Positions 1 through 8,655 of a stretch of 64,000 nucleotides of DNA are shown here, in pieces (position 1 is the first letter of the stretch; each line of letters begins with the position of its first letter). The DNA is from Isoetes taiwanensis. Its lineage: Eukaryota > Streptophyta > Lycopodiopsida > Isoetales > Isoetaceae. Below the pieces are notes generated by a model that saw only the letters and a list, made by a program, of their open reading frames with translations, searched no databases and was not told the origin of the DNA. The position numbers were made by a program, and so were the translations under genes. The DNA lies in assembly GCA_021234155.1 (NCBI GenBank), contig JAJEKV010000032.1, positions 7,532,736 through 7,596,735 of the forward strand, given 5' to 3'.

Positions 1-562
1 CATTAGTGGCTAGCTTACCATATCGCCCAACTTACAAATTCGAAGCAAGAGTTGTTGAAAAGAATCCAAATAAAATATCCAAGAGCTGTTGATACAAAGA
101 CTAGAAGCAGAGAAATATCCTGCTTTCAGATGAGCTACAAACGCAACTCTTCAGTTCAAATATCTGTGTGTGAGCCCAAATCTGCAAACCGAATGAATGT
201 TTCTTGGCATGCTGCTCTACTCTAATGCTGCAAACAAAAACCAGAGAATTAGTCTTGTGTTTCTCATGGACAGTCGGCTCTCAACAAATTAGAATCTAGC
301 AATGCAAAAGCACTAATAGAGTCCATTAAAAATTACTTGAAACTAATTTAAAGCCCTTGTCAAAAAGCTTTAGGAGGAGGAAAACACTGGCTTTCCTCTA
401 GATAATGTCCCATATGCAAAGTTCAAAACAGAAATGGTTTTGTATGCTGGAATATATAAGCAGCATAATGTAACCTTAAACAGTCTGTACCTTCTAAATC
501 CCATGTGTCGATCTGCAGACTAGCATCTAAAATCGATCTTTGTGGTGTTTACAACCTGTGAA
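1..562. other. No gene recognised
   Basis: AT-rich sequence with no convincing open reading frame, splice-site pattern or repeat on either strand. It runs directly into a 7-bp simple repeat, so it could be the body of an old retroposon with that repeat as its tail, but nothing else supports this. Confidence 0.4.
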
Positions 563-647
563 ATTAAAAAAAATAAAAAAATAAAAAAAATAAAAAAATA
601 AAAAAATAAAAAAATAAAAAAATAAAAAAATAAAAAAATAAAAAAAT
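563..647. repeat. (AAAAAAT)n microsatellite
   Basis: About twelve copies of a 7-bp unit (six or seven A, then T) run without interruption. Such arrays often grow from the poly(A) tail of a retroposon, but no element body can be identified next to it. Confidence 0.9.
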
Positions 648-1374
648 CATTTAAATATATCATGAAAATATTAAGAGATGAATAATCTACAGTTCGATAT
701 AAACCTCAATATCATATGATTTAATATTTATTTGCACATGATGTGGTTCAGCTGCAGAGTGTACACCAAAAAATCCTCTTGTCTGGTAAAAAAAATAGTC
801 ATAAAGATGACCCCTCAAGCCTGGCCAAGGATTTAGAGTTTTCCAGATGAGCAGCCTAGTGTACCTTGTCCATATACGTTTACTCCAGTTCTCTGTAAGG
901 CATCGGTATTGTACATAATACACAAGTTGGGCCTACATATATCATAGTCAGCACTGATGACATTGATAACAGGCCAACAAACAAATTGTAGCAGAAAGAA
1001 CCAATCACACACCTTATAACAAAAATCATCAATATCCTTAAAGTTTCCATATCCATTTAAACCATCATTCATTCAAATTGGATTTATGTCTGTTCCAAAA
1101 GCACGTCACTTTTGCATACCCTTTTTTCAATATAGTGTTGTGGTGTGTGACATGCTGTTTTGCATTGTTGCAAATTTTTGCATTATAGTAGTGGGTGGTT
1201 TAACATTTTCTTGTTTTAGTGAGAAGAATGTGGAGTTTGATTAGCATTTGTAGATAACAACACATCAATATACATAGAACACTTTTTACATTGTATTCAT
1301 TTGATATGAAGATTACATCATGGAGGGACTAGCCCTTTCTTTGTCAAATAATTCTCAAGATAGGGATCCATCTC
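648..1374. other. No gene recognised downstream of decayed gene
   Basis: Two short minus-strand frames lie here (687-923 and 833-1072). Neither shows a recognisable domain, a good splice site or a plausible start. The region is downstream of the decayed minus-strand gene that ends at 1375 and may include its 3' untranslated part. Confidence 0.3.
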
Positions 1375-1952
1375 CTAAGTCCGATCTAGTTCTGGATGTG
1401 TTTTGACAACATCTAATACTGTTTTACCAGCAGCCAAGTCACGCATGATGGACATGAATAGTACTAGAAACTCATCTGTTGAGTAATCTAGTGGAGTATA
1501 AGTTGGTGGATTTAGAGCCTGACCTTGATTATAAAAGCACTTAAGAGCATCATCATCTACTATTATGATGTCCTCTTTCTTTTGAATGCCAAGCTGATCC
1601 ATCATAGTACCAAGATGTTTCACGAAGACCGGTTTGCCATTCGGATCTCTTGGATGTGGAAACTTTATACACTTACTTTGGTCCCAAATCGTCACAAAGT
1701 CTCGATTCATGCCTGGTAACACCCTAAATACTTCATCAACATTTCTGCGTTCCATTGAGGACCAGATGGCAACTCGAAACAATCTCCTCATTCATCATAT
1801 CTTCTAAGTGTGGACGAGGATAGATCCACTTAGTATTCGATTCTAGAGGGACTTGCTCGAAGTCATCCCTGTTAATAAGCTTCTTAGGAAACGTTTTACA
1901 CAGGACACCATTCAGATCGAAGACAATGATTTTGTCACAAGCAGGTGGAGCC
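1375..1952 (-). pseudogene. Exon 4 of decayed gene, FCP1-like HAD domain
   Basis: The exon starts with the HAD motif I region, IIVFDLNGVLCKTF, then RPHLEDMM, a one-base frameshift near 1795, then RLFRVAIWSSMERRNVDEVF, and later IIIVDDDALKC. This order matches the NLI-interacting/FCP1-like phosphatase domain (HAD superfamily): nucleophile motif, the RPH/L segment, the VAIWSS motif II and the acidic VDD motif. Motif I reads DLNG rather than the usual DxDx(T/V). Some plant members of this superfamily carry LDLNG, so the catalytic state of the ancestor is unclear. The stop at 1375 closes the gene. Confidence 0.6.
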
Positions 1953-2061
1953 CTGAACCATGGAAAACAAAGAGTTAAGCATACAAAAGTGGTCTGTAAT
2001 ACCCACCAAGCGCGTTTTGTCCATCATAAGTAAGCTACATATCACGCCTGACGTGAATTAC

Positions 2062-3904
2062 CTTTCATCATCGTCGTCATCCCCAGTAGTCGTAGCATCT
2101 ACTTCACTCCCTGGATGCTTACTGCCAGAAGCATCAACTCCACGGTTTAGTTCGGACACGTTCTCTTCTATGAAAGCTACCACAGGGTTTTAATTCCTAA
2201 CCCCAGTGGTTGAATCTGAGCTTGCATGATCATCCTGGCTGGATCAGGAACTACCGTAGTCGTACCCCCAAGCTGGACATTACCAGTTGGAATATTACCA
2301 AGCATAGACTCCATATTTTGCTCCATAATCTCACGTTCCTGCGCTAGCATTGCGGCCTTCTCCTCGGGGGTTGCATTGCTTTTTGAACATTCTAGAGTTG
2401 CACTTGGAGGCTTTTGTGAACTAGTAGTCTACTTCTGCCCTTTGTAAGGTACCAAAGCCAAGGGGTTTTTATCTTTGACAGGACCCCAATCAGCCGTGGC
2501 TAGTACCTTTGAAAAACACTTCAAGAAAATCCCTGGACTGGTCATCGTTGAGGAAACTTAAACATCGGGCTTCTCTACCAATATACCCTCCGACATGTAA
2601 TTCACAGCAAGTGGTATCAAGTGGTGCAAATGCCTCAACAAGATAGCTTGCCAGATTGATTGCAAATCCATGCTTATTCAAGGGCCCCTTTTCTTTTGTC
2701 AGCAATTCCAGAGTGATGTCTTTCCAGTAGAGGTCAGGAACATCAAATTCCTCGCTTTCATTCACTTCATCCTCATCATCTGCTTTGTAGAAGACATTTT
2801 TCAAGTTGGGTTCATCCAAAAGAAAACACTGCCATGCACCTTTATCTGATGCCCCTTTGCTCTTAGCTACCTCATATCGTCATCTGGCACAAGAGATATC
2901 ATTATGAAGATTATACAAGCGCCAAATCAGTATCCTTTGTCTCAAAGAGAAGAGAACCTTCCCTAACGACCTTTAGACATTCCAAGTCGTATGAAGCCAC
3001 CAAAGCATGCATATGAGGCTCTCCTGGGGGGCATATGATGACAATAGTAAAGAGCTTCTCAGTTGTTAAGCCTATGCAGCTAGTGGAAAAACTGATGTAC
3101 TCTTTTTGAGTCATCCCCTTCTCTCCTTTTGCAGTCCTGCTATCCAGTACAAACAGAGAAATATTACGAGGGCCTATTGTTGTATCGGGTAGAAGACCTT
3201 TTTAGCCTGTAGAGACCAGGTATTGGAGTGCAGGTAAGTCACCACCAACATCTTTCAGGATGGCAGCTTTTCTTCTCAGCTCAGCCTTCACCTTATCTGA
3301 TAGTTTTGTGGTGTGCTGTTGGTTCTTTGATTTCCTGTTTTGCAGAAATTCCTTGGACCAGAAGACGTATTTCTTGATGTCATCAGCAGACACGCCATAC
3401 TTGTCTAGCAGGCCGAGTTCAGACAATGTTACATCACCAGATAGCTTATGAAGTTTTTGACCAACTGCTACCTTCATAACTCGCATGTCCTTTATATGAG
3501 TGCAACAATCAATGAAGGACATTTTGTCCTTGACTGAAGAAGCCTTCTTGTACAGAACTTCTTTGTTTATGCATTGATTTAACAGCCAAATGACTTCATT
3601 ATCCTGAAGGCCCTATATTTTCCTCATCTCGGTGGTCTTCAAATCAAATTTTGAAGTATCTTGAGGAGGCACTCTTCCCATTGCATCTGGGAGCTGTTTC
3701 TGAGCATAAGCATCCCAGAACTCGTTCCACTTCGCTCAGACTTCGTCTTTGGGCCTTGGTTTCTTATTCTGGATGATAGTCTGGGCCAAGGTCTTTTCCA
3801 ATGCCTTATACTCCTCAGACTTCGTTCCTCCCTGTTTTGTTTGCGCCGGTGTTCCATAGTCTATCCATTGCTGGCGGGCATGACGGAGTTGTTCTATGTA
3901 AGGG
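2062..3904 (-). pseudogene. Exon 3 of decayed gene, long unrecognised middle part
   Basis: One long exon of 1843 bases lies between a TGTGCAG acceptor and a GTAATT donor. It opens with PYIEQLRHARQQWIDYGTPA and reads on through a charged region, a ~100-residue segment starting MSFIDCCTHIKDMRV, and TIGPRNISLFVLDSRTAKG. After a frameshift near 2930 it continues through a segment with LDEPNLKNVFYKADDEDE. It ends in an acidic run of five Asp. The frame is interrupted by TGA, TAG, TAA, TGA and TAG codons at places where Trp, Gln or Arg would restore a continuous reading. I recognise no domain in it. Confidence 0.5.
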
Positions 3905-3999
3905 CTGCACAAATAAGGAAATCATATCAGCCAATAGGAGCAGGGCATACAAAAATGAACCGCTTTTTAGATCAAGCCAACAGGATAATCAAGAAAGGA

Positions 4000-4620
4000 C
4001 ATAGCCAGGCGTGCCAATTCGCGCCGGGCGTGTATTCATGCTGACAATTCGCAGGATAAATACACGCCTGGCGTGAACTACCCATAAACTGCTTGACCAA
4101 AATGCTTCTATCGTGTATTCAGCTGGCAATTCGCGCCTTCGCGCCTGGCGCGAATTGCCAGCTGAATACATGCTAGAAGCGTTTTGAGCATGCAGGAGAT
4201 TGCTAGTTCGCGAGTGGCGCGAACTGGCAATAAACTGCATGACCAAACCGCTTATGCGTGTATTCAGCTGGCAATTCGCACCAGACGTGAACTAGCAATC
4301 TCCTGCGTGTTTAAAACGCTTCTGGCGTGTATTGTTTGGATACCAGAGCATAGCAGCACTGGCATCCTGCAGGCAACTAACTGCATGCAACACAGGTCCC
4401 GAACCGAACTGGTAGCCAGAAGCGTTTTGAGCACGCAGGAGATTGGTAGTTCGCGCCTGGCGCGAATTGGCAATATACCTGGCGTGTATTCATGCAACCA
4501 ATTCCAGCTGAATGCCAGAAGCGTTTTGAGTACACAGGAGATTGCTACTTCGCGCCAGGCGTGTATTCATCCTGCGAATTGTCAGCATGAATACACTCCT
4601 GGCGCGAATTGGCACAGGCC
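4000..4620. repeat. Palindromic short-motif cluster inside intron 2
   Basis: This stretch of the decayed gene's second intron repeats a ~20-bp imperfect palindrome built on CGCCAGGCGTGTATT and CGCGAATTGG, in both orientations, at least ten times. Short linkers lie between copies, and words such as CCAGAAGCGTTTTGAG also recur. Opposed copies would fold into hairpins, for example around 4115-4165, where an AATTCGCG...CGCGAATT pair faces itself. No coding or element structure is visible. Confidence 0.75.
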
Positions 4621-4685
4621 GGACACTGTCTACTACTGTTATTCCTACTTGATATATCTAACATAAGTGTACCTAATGTACTAAC

Positions 4686-5143
4686 CTTTTATAAAGAAAG
4701 ACTTCACCCATTTCGTTCAATGTTGCACTAATCTCTGTGAGGTCCTCTGCAGGGGTATGGGGGCTTAGAAACCGACACCTCCTGTGGTTGTAATGTAGCA
4801 GATATATGGTTTGTCCTGTTTGCTTAGCCTAGTTGGATGGGATCGTTGTGCTTCAATAGAATGCTGTCCGTCAATAATAAGGAAGCATACATTAGGGTTC
4901 TCCACTGTAAGCTCCTCTAGTGTTGTCCACTGGAGTTGAGCATCCTTTTTCCTATCCCAAGGAAGCACGTCTGCGGGCATAGGAACTTGGCCTGGATTCC
5001 TCACCATCGCCCTCAAGATTTCTCTAGCATGCTCAGGGTCATACCTCCTGCTAACAAATGTTGACTTATGTGAGTATCTTCCGCGCCTGTTGCTTTCTTA
5101 GGAGGAGGTGTAGCAATTATCAATCGGTTTTGTCTCTTCTTCC
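4686..5143 (-). pseudogene. Exon 2 of decayed gene, ParB-like DGQH segment
   Basis: The exon begins after an AG acceptor and a basic stretch (KKRQNRLIIATPPPKK). After a frameshift it reads RRYDPEHAREILRAMVRNPG, later FLIIDGQHSIEA, and after a second frameshift SPHTPAEDLTEISATLNEMG up to a GTTAGT donor. An acidic-Gly-Gln/Asn-His motif following a hydrophobic strand (here IIDGQHSIEA) is typical of the ParB/sulfiredoxin-like fold, where the family binds nucleotide or DNA. The assignment rests on this one motif and its setting, so it is tentative. The two frameshifts (near 5070 and near 4775) mean this copy makes no such protein. Confidence 0.4.
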
Positions 5144-5598
5144 CTGCAAAGGAGGGTGCAATACATGTTTAGCGTGATTTCGAGTGGTCAACCATTGTGG
5201 CCAAGCTAAACTATACAGAATGGCATACAGTCGCCAATTACAGACACACTCAAAAGACGTGACAATTACCAAAAGGCGAAAGAGTCACTCGAAGGCAGGC
5301 CAATTAAACACGGTCATACTAATTTACTCACAGGTGGACAAATTATAGACACGGGCAGGACAATTTAACACAGGAAGGACATTAATTATGCAAATGCAAA
5401 TTTAAGTCACTGCTATAGAAATGATAGACAGGAGTATGAGCAGCCGGACAGAAGATTTATTGACAGTAAATACAGAGCAAACACTGCACAATAATCAGAG
5501 CAATGAACAGAAGCCTAAACACTTGAACAATACTGACCTTGAACAGCTTCTCTCGTGGCTCGGCCTAAGTTTGGAGCAGCACGACCTTTGGGCGGCAT

Positions 5599-6545
5599 CT
5601 TCGCGTCGATCTTGAGCGCCTCGGAGTTCTTGAGTTCTTGAGCGTCTCGGAGCAAGTCTGCAATTCAAAAAGCAAAAAATGAAATTCAAAAACTTATATA
5701 GATTTCCATAAGCAATTGACGGTCGGGTTTGGATCGATGGGTTTCATTCGGATCGACAGGTTTCATTCGGATCGACTTTAGATCGACGGTCCGATAGAAG
5801 CGAGTGGTTATTTAAATTTCGCGGATCGACTTCAAATCAACGGTCAACAATCTTACGATTGCGCCTAATGGACGCACGCGATTGTACGAGCATTTAATGG
5901 CTCTACGACCGCCGTATACTTGAAATCCATAATTAGATTTCACTCAGCCACTAAAAAAGCAGTACAATTAACGGATAATTTGAAACTGCCACCTAATCTT
6001 ACCACCAGCCTTTCTTGCCATTCGAACTGGAAGAACTCGAAAGAACTCGGAAGAACTGGGAAGAAGCCTGCGCCTGAGCGATGTCGAGCGCCTTCATGTA
6101 AGTTCATCTACTCTTCTAGATCGCAAGCTCTAAATTAATCCCATAATCTTGCGAGATTGAACAGTGTTGGAGAGGAATGTTACATGCTGACGACGAATTT
6201 GAAGAGCAGGGTGGGAAATTGCAAGATAGAATCAGTCGATCCGGAAGCAGTATGCCATGGAGTTCCTCTTGGAAATGATCATGTGAAGATCCTAGTTACT
6301 AGTGCAACGACGAAGCATTAGAGTTTCATTTTTTTGGAAGAAATAGAGGAAGATGCATCAGAAAAAGTAGATTGAGTACTTATACTAAGATGCTCAAGCT
6401 GATTTTGTCATATGTATGAAATTACAACGCTTGCATAGCAGACCATTCATTCAAAATTTCAGAACTATAAGGCCTGCAAACCAGACCATTCAGAAATTTA
6501 CAAAACACTAGACACTCTTTACATTATTTTAATTACATCTGTGTG
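5599..6545. other. Intergenic region upstream of decayed gene
   Basis: No gene is seen. Near 5740-5780 a short word (TTCATTCGGATCGAC) is repeated among several GGATCGAC copies, and a GAAGAACT(C/G) word repeats near 6030-6060. The promoter of the decayed minus-strand gene would lie in the left part, but no TATA box can be named with confidence. Confidence 0.35.
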
Positions 6546-6794
6546 TTATTCCTCTGTGTGTTGTTCCTCAGTATTCTCAAATGCTGGCACAGTAGTCTCA
6601 AATGCTGTTGTAACAAGAGAAGCTGGCACACAAGAATCTGGCAAATTAGATGGTGCAGCTATTGGGGTATTACCCAAAATGGCTTCGAGGTCAGCAACTC
6701 TCGTTCTCAGCTGAGCATTCTCCATTTCAAGCCCCTCCAGAGCACGACACAATTCATTGAATAAGCCTATGCTTGTAGCCATCCCCGACCACAT
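6546..6794 (-). CDS. Small coiled-coil ORF, possibly an exon
   Basis: An 82-residue frame starts at MWSGMATSIG and ends just before a TAA. Its middle, LEMENAQLRTRVADLEAILG, has leucines and hydrophobics at heptad spacing and would form a short coiled coil. The C-terminal part is rich in Thr, Ala and Glu and ends EEQHTEE. Upstream in the same frame there are further codons (to 7004), but they run through a dispersed palindromic motif and look like intron. Similar Glu/Leu-rich helices occur in plant transposon-encoded proteins and in many unrelated proteins, so no function is assigned. It may be the last exon of a gene shared with the acidic ORF upstream. Confidence 0.35.
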   Translation of the reverse strand: MWSGMATSIGLFNELCRALEGLEMENAQLRTRVADLEAILGNTPIAAPSNLPDSCVPASLVTTAFETTVPAFENTEEQHTEE

Positions 6795-6899
6795 CTCACC
6801 AAGAACGAATAATATGGCAGTAAATATCAAGACCTTCACGAAACTATAAGATTGGCATAGGCCCTGGTAAGAAATGTCCTTCTGGCACAGGAGGAACTT

Positions 6900-7015
6900 C
6901 AGTTGAATACGCGTCAGGCGTGTGTTCAGTTGAATACGCGTCAGGCGCGAATTCATAAATCTGTAAGTTAGAGAGAAAAAACAATTAGTGATTTCGCGCC
7001 ACACGCGAATTCCAT
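6900..7015. repeat. Second cluster of the palindromic motif
   Basis: Two adjacent copies of a unit containing TTGAATACGCGTCAGGCG, followed near 6990-7010 by CGCGCCACACGCGAATTCC, match the motif that fills intron 2 of the decayed gene at 4000-4620. A single further copy (TTTACGCCAGACGTGTATT) lies at about 7147-7165. Confidence 0.6.
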
Positions 7016-7019
7016 TTCT

Positions 7020-7515
7020 TTAGAATCTAAATGCACTACTGTAATTAGCAGAAGTCTTTTGAAGTGTAAACTCATTCAATGCATTAATATAATTAGCAAA
7101 AGTCTTTTTTGTAAGAGGAAATACTAAGATAAGAAAGCTAGTTACTGTATGCAATTTACGCCAGACGTGTATTGGACTACTGTACAATTTAAACATTTTG
7201 CACACAAGGTTAAGCTCTCTCAAATTAAGAATGAAAGAGCCAGAATTCAAAACAGCTTCTGAAGAAATTACAGTGCTGTATTAAAGTGAGAGTAGAAACT
7301 ATAGAAACATATTACAGTCAGTAAGTCCTTGTATTGCCAGCAAAATATTTTACATAAGGAGGACCTTTTATTAGAGTTGCCCAACTCTTTGTTCCAAAAT
7401 AACAAAAGTTCTAGGCAGTTTAAGGAGATGTCTACCTCCATTCATAATCATCAGTTGAGGCCTTTTTTGGAGATGCCCAGCTCGCTTTCCTGAACAAAAA
7501 ACTAAATAACAAATT
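7020..7515. other. No gene recognised
   Basis: AT-rich sequence between two small minus-strand ORFs. The 76-residue minus-strand frame at 7020-7250 has no protein-like features. The region would be intronic if the acidic and coiled-coil ORFs belong to one gene. Confidence 0.3.
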
Positions 7516-7538
7516 AAAAAAAAAAAAAAAAAAAAAAA
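7516..7538. repeat. Poly(A) run
   Basis: About 23 A on the plus strand (T on the minus strand) directly after the stop of the acidic minus-strand ORF. Its orientation is opposite to that expected for a poly(A) tail of that ORF. Confidence 0.85.
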
Positions 7539-7994
7539 TCAGCCCTCAACCTCCTCCTCCTCCTCCTCTTCTTCTTCCTCCTCCTCTTCTTCCTCTGAGC
7601 TTTCTTCTGCCATCTCTTGGAGTATGGCTTCTGCAACATCTTCATCGGAGGAGGAGGAGAAGGCGTCCATGATGATCTGCTTCTTCTCTTCCTTCAATTC
7701 TTCTCGCCACTCCTCATCTGCTTCCTCCATTTCTTCTGCTATTTCAATTTCCTTCTCCAGCTCCTCATCTGAATCTGCAGGTGTGTGTGGGGACTCCGGG
7801 CTGCTAGTGCTGCTACTAAGATTCTCATTTCCCGGGCGAAGCTTGCCCTCAATGAACAACTCCTCGCATTCATCCGGACTGTGGTGCGGAAGGCAGCCAC
7901 AGCGGCATCTGCAGGAGGGGGAAAGTGATTTTTTGATCAATTTCTTGATCTCCTTCTTCGCCTCCCTGACAGGCCGGGCAGCATGGCTCACCAT
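7539..7994 (-). CDS. Hypothetical acidic protein with poly-Glu tail
   Basis: I start the frame at MVSHAARPVREAKKEIKKL, because the ORF upstream of it passes through a (CCCT)n-like simple repeat. The protein has a basic helix near residues 8-27, a Cys-rich patch (CRCRCGC, then H and C), a Ser/Pro linker, a long Glu/Lys-rich helical part (EELEKEIEIAEEMEEADEEW) and a C-terminal run of more than ten Glu. The acidic tail comes from GAG/GAA codons and may be replication-slippage expansion. I recognise no family. It could be the first exon of a gene, the N-terminus of a transposon protein, or a chance frame in a purine-rich tract. Confidence 0.3.
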   Translation of the reverse strand: MVSHAARPVREAKKEIKKLIKKSLSPSCRCRCGCLPHHSPDECEELFIEGKLRPGNENLSSSTSSPESPHTPADSDEELEKEIEIAEEMEEADEEWREELKEEKKQIIMDAFSSSSDEDVAEAILQEMAEESSEEEEEEEEEEEEEEEVEG

Positions 7995-8166
7995 GGGAGG
8001 GAGGGAGGGAGGGAGGGGTTTCATGCAAGATATAATAGTTGCATGCAAGGTTTCGTATAACTTAATATGCGCGGTTGTAATTATGATTCCATCACATCAT
8101 ATACGAATTATACCCTATACGAATTAGCTATCATTACTTCTATTGAATTAATTACGCCCTAGGTTA

Positions 8167-8400
8167 TCATTAATTCCCTATAGAATTACCCACATGTCAG
8201 CTATACTTACAACCTATCTTGTCATTAATTTTGTATAATTACCTAGACCTCAGCTATACTTACAACCTATTTTTGCCTATACTTAATAATCTAGATTGCG
8301 ACCTATACTTAACTCTTTAGTACTACTAACATAGACCCTATGTTATCATTAAGTTTGCATAATTACCTACACCTCAGCTATACTTACAACCTATTTTTGG
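8167..8400. repeat. Three ~55-bp degenerate repeats
   Basis: Units at about 8167-8221, 8222-8277 and 8346-8400 each read from TCATTAA through a TATAATTACC-like stretch to CAGCTATACTTACAACCTA. The first two are adjacent and the third follows a ~70-bp spacer that contains further CCTATACTTA words. Confidence 0.7.
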
Positions 8401-8655
8401 TTGCACTTACAACATATATTTGCCCATTTAATGGTTTTTTTTTTTGTATTTTTTGAAGTTCCCTTTAATCTATTCTCATAATTACTTTGTCCTTTTTTCG
8501 AACTAATATTAAGACATTTAACTTTATATAGGTGAAGCGTATGGATCCTAAAAAGCGTAAAAATATAATGCCTATCCCCCCCCCAACATGTATCAACATT
8601 GTTACCACATGTTCTTATCACATTGTTACCCCATTGTTAACATTGTTCTTGCAGG

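Larger units (their letters stand above)
1375..5598 (-). pseudogene. Decayed four-exon gene, ParB-like plus FCP1-like HAD protein
   Basis: A four-exon model can be drawn on the minus strand: exon 1 at 5598-5538 (starts MPPKGRAAPNLGRATREAVQ), exon 2 at 5143-4686, exon 3 at 3904-2062 and exon 4 at 1952-1375. The introns are 5537-5144, 4685-3905 and 2061-1953. Their donors read GTCAGT, GTTAGT and GTAATT, each acceptor ends in AG, and codon phase is kept across all three junctions. That makes a real former gene likely. It cannot now be translated. Exon 3 carries five in-frame stops (3738-3736, 3615-3613, 3204-3202, 2882-2880, 2431-2429), and there are frameshifts in exons 2, 3 and 4. All five stops can be explained by C-to-T or G-to-A changes. 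The ancestral protein would have been near 980 residues. I do not recognise the whole protein; a domesticated or mobile-element origin is possible. Confidence 0.65.

Noticed and set aside
4765-5016. DGQHR protein of bacterial DNA phosphorothioation systems (DndB)
   Set aside because: Only the DGQH word is shared. The gene has plant-type introns and lies in a eukaryotic context with no other Dnd genes.
7624-8127. Plus-strand Ser-rich frame opposite the acidic ORF
   Set aside because: It is the reverse reading of GAG/GAA-rich codons and gives low-complexity serine runs. The minus strand reads more like protein, though even that is weak.
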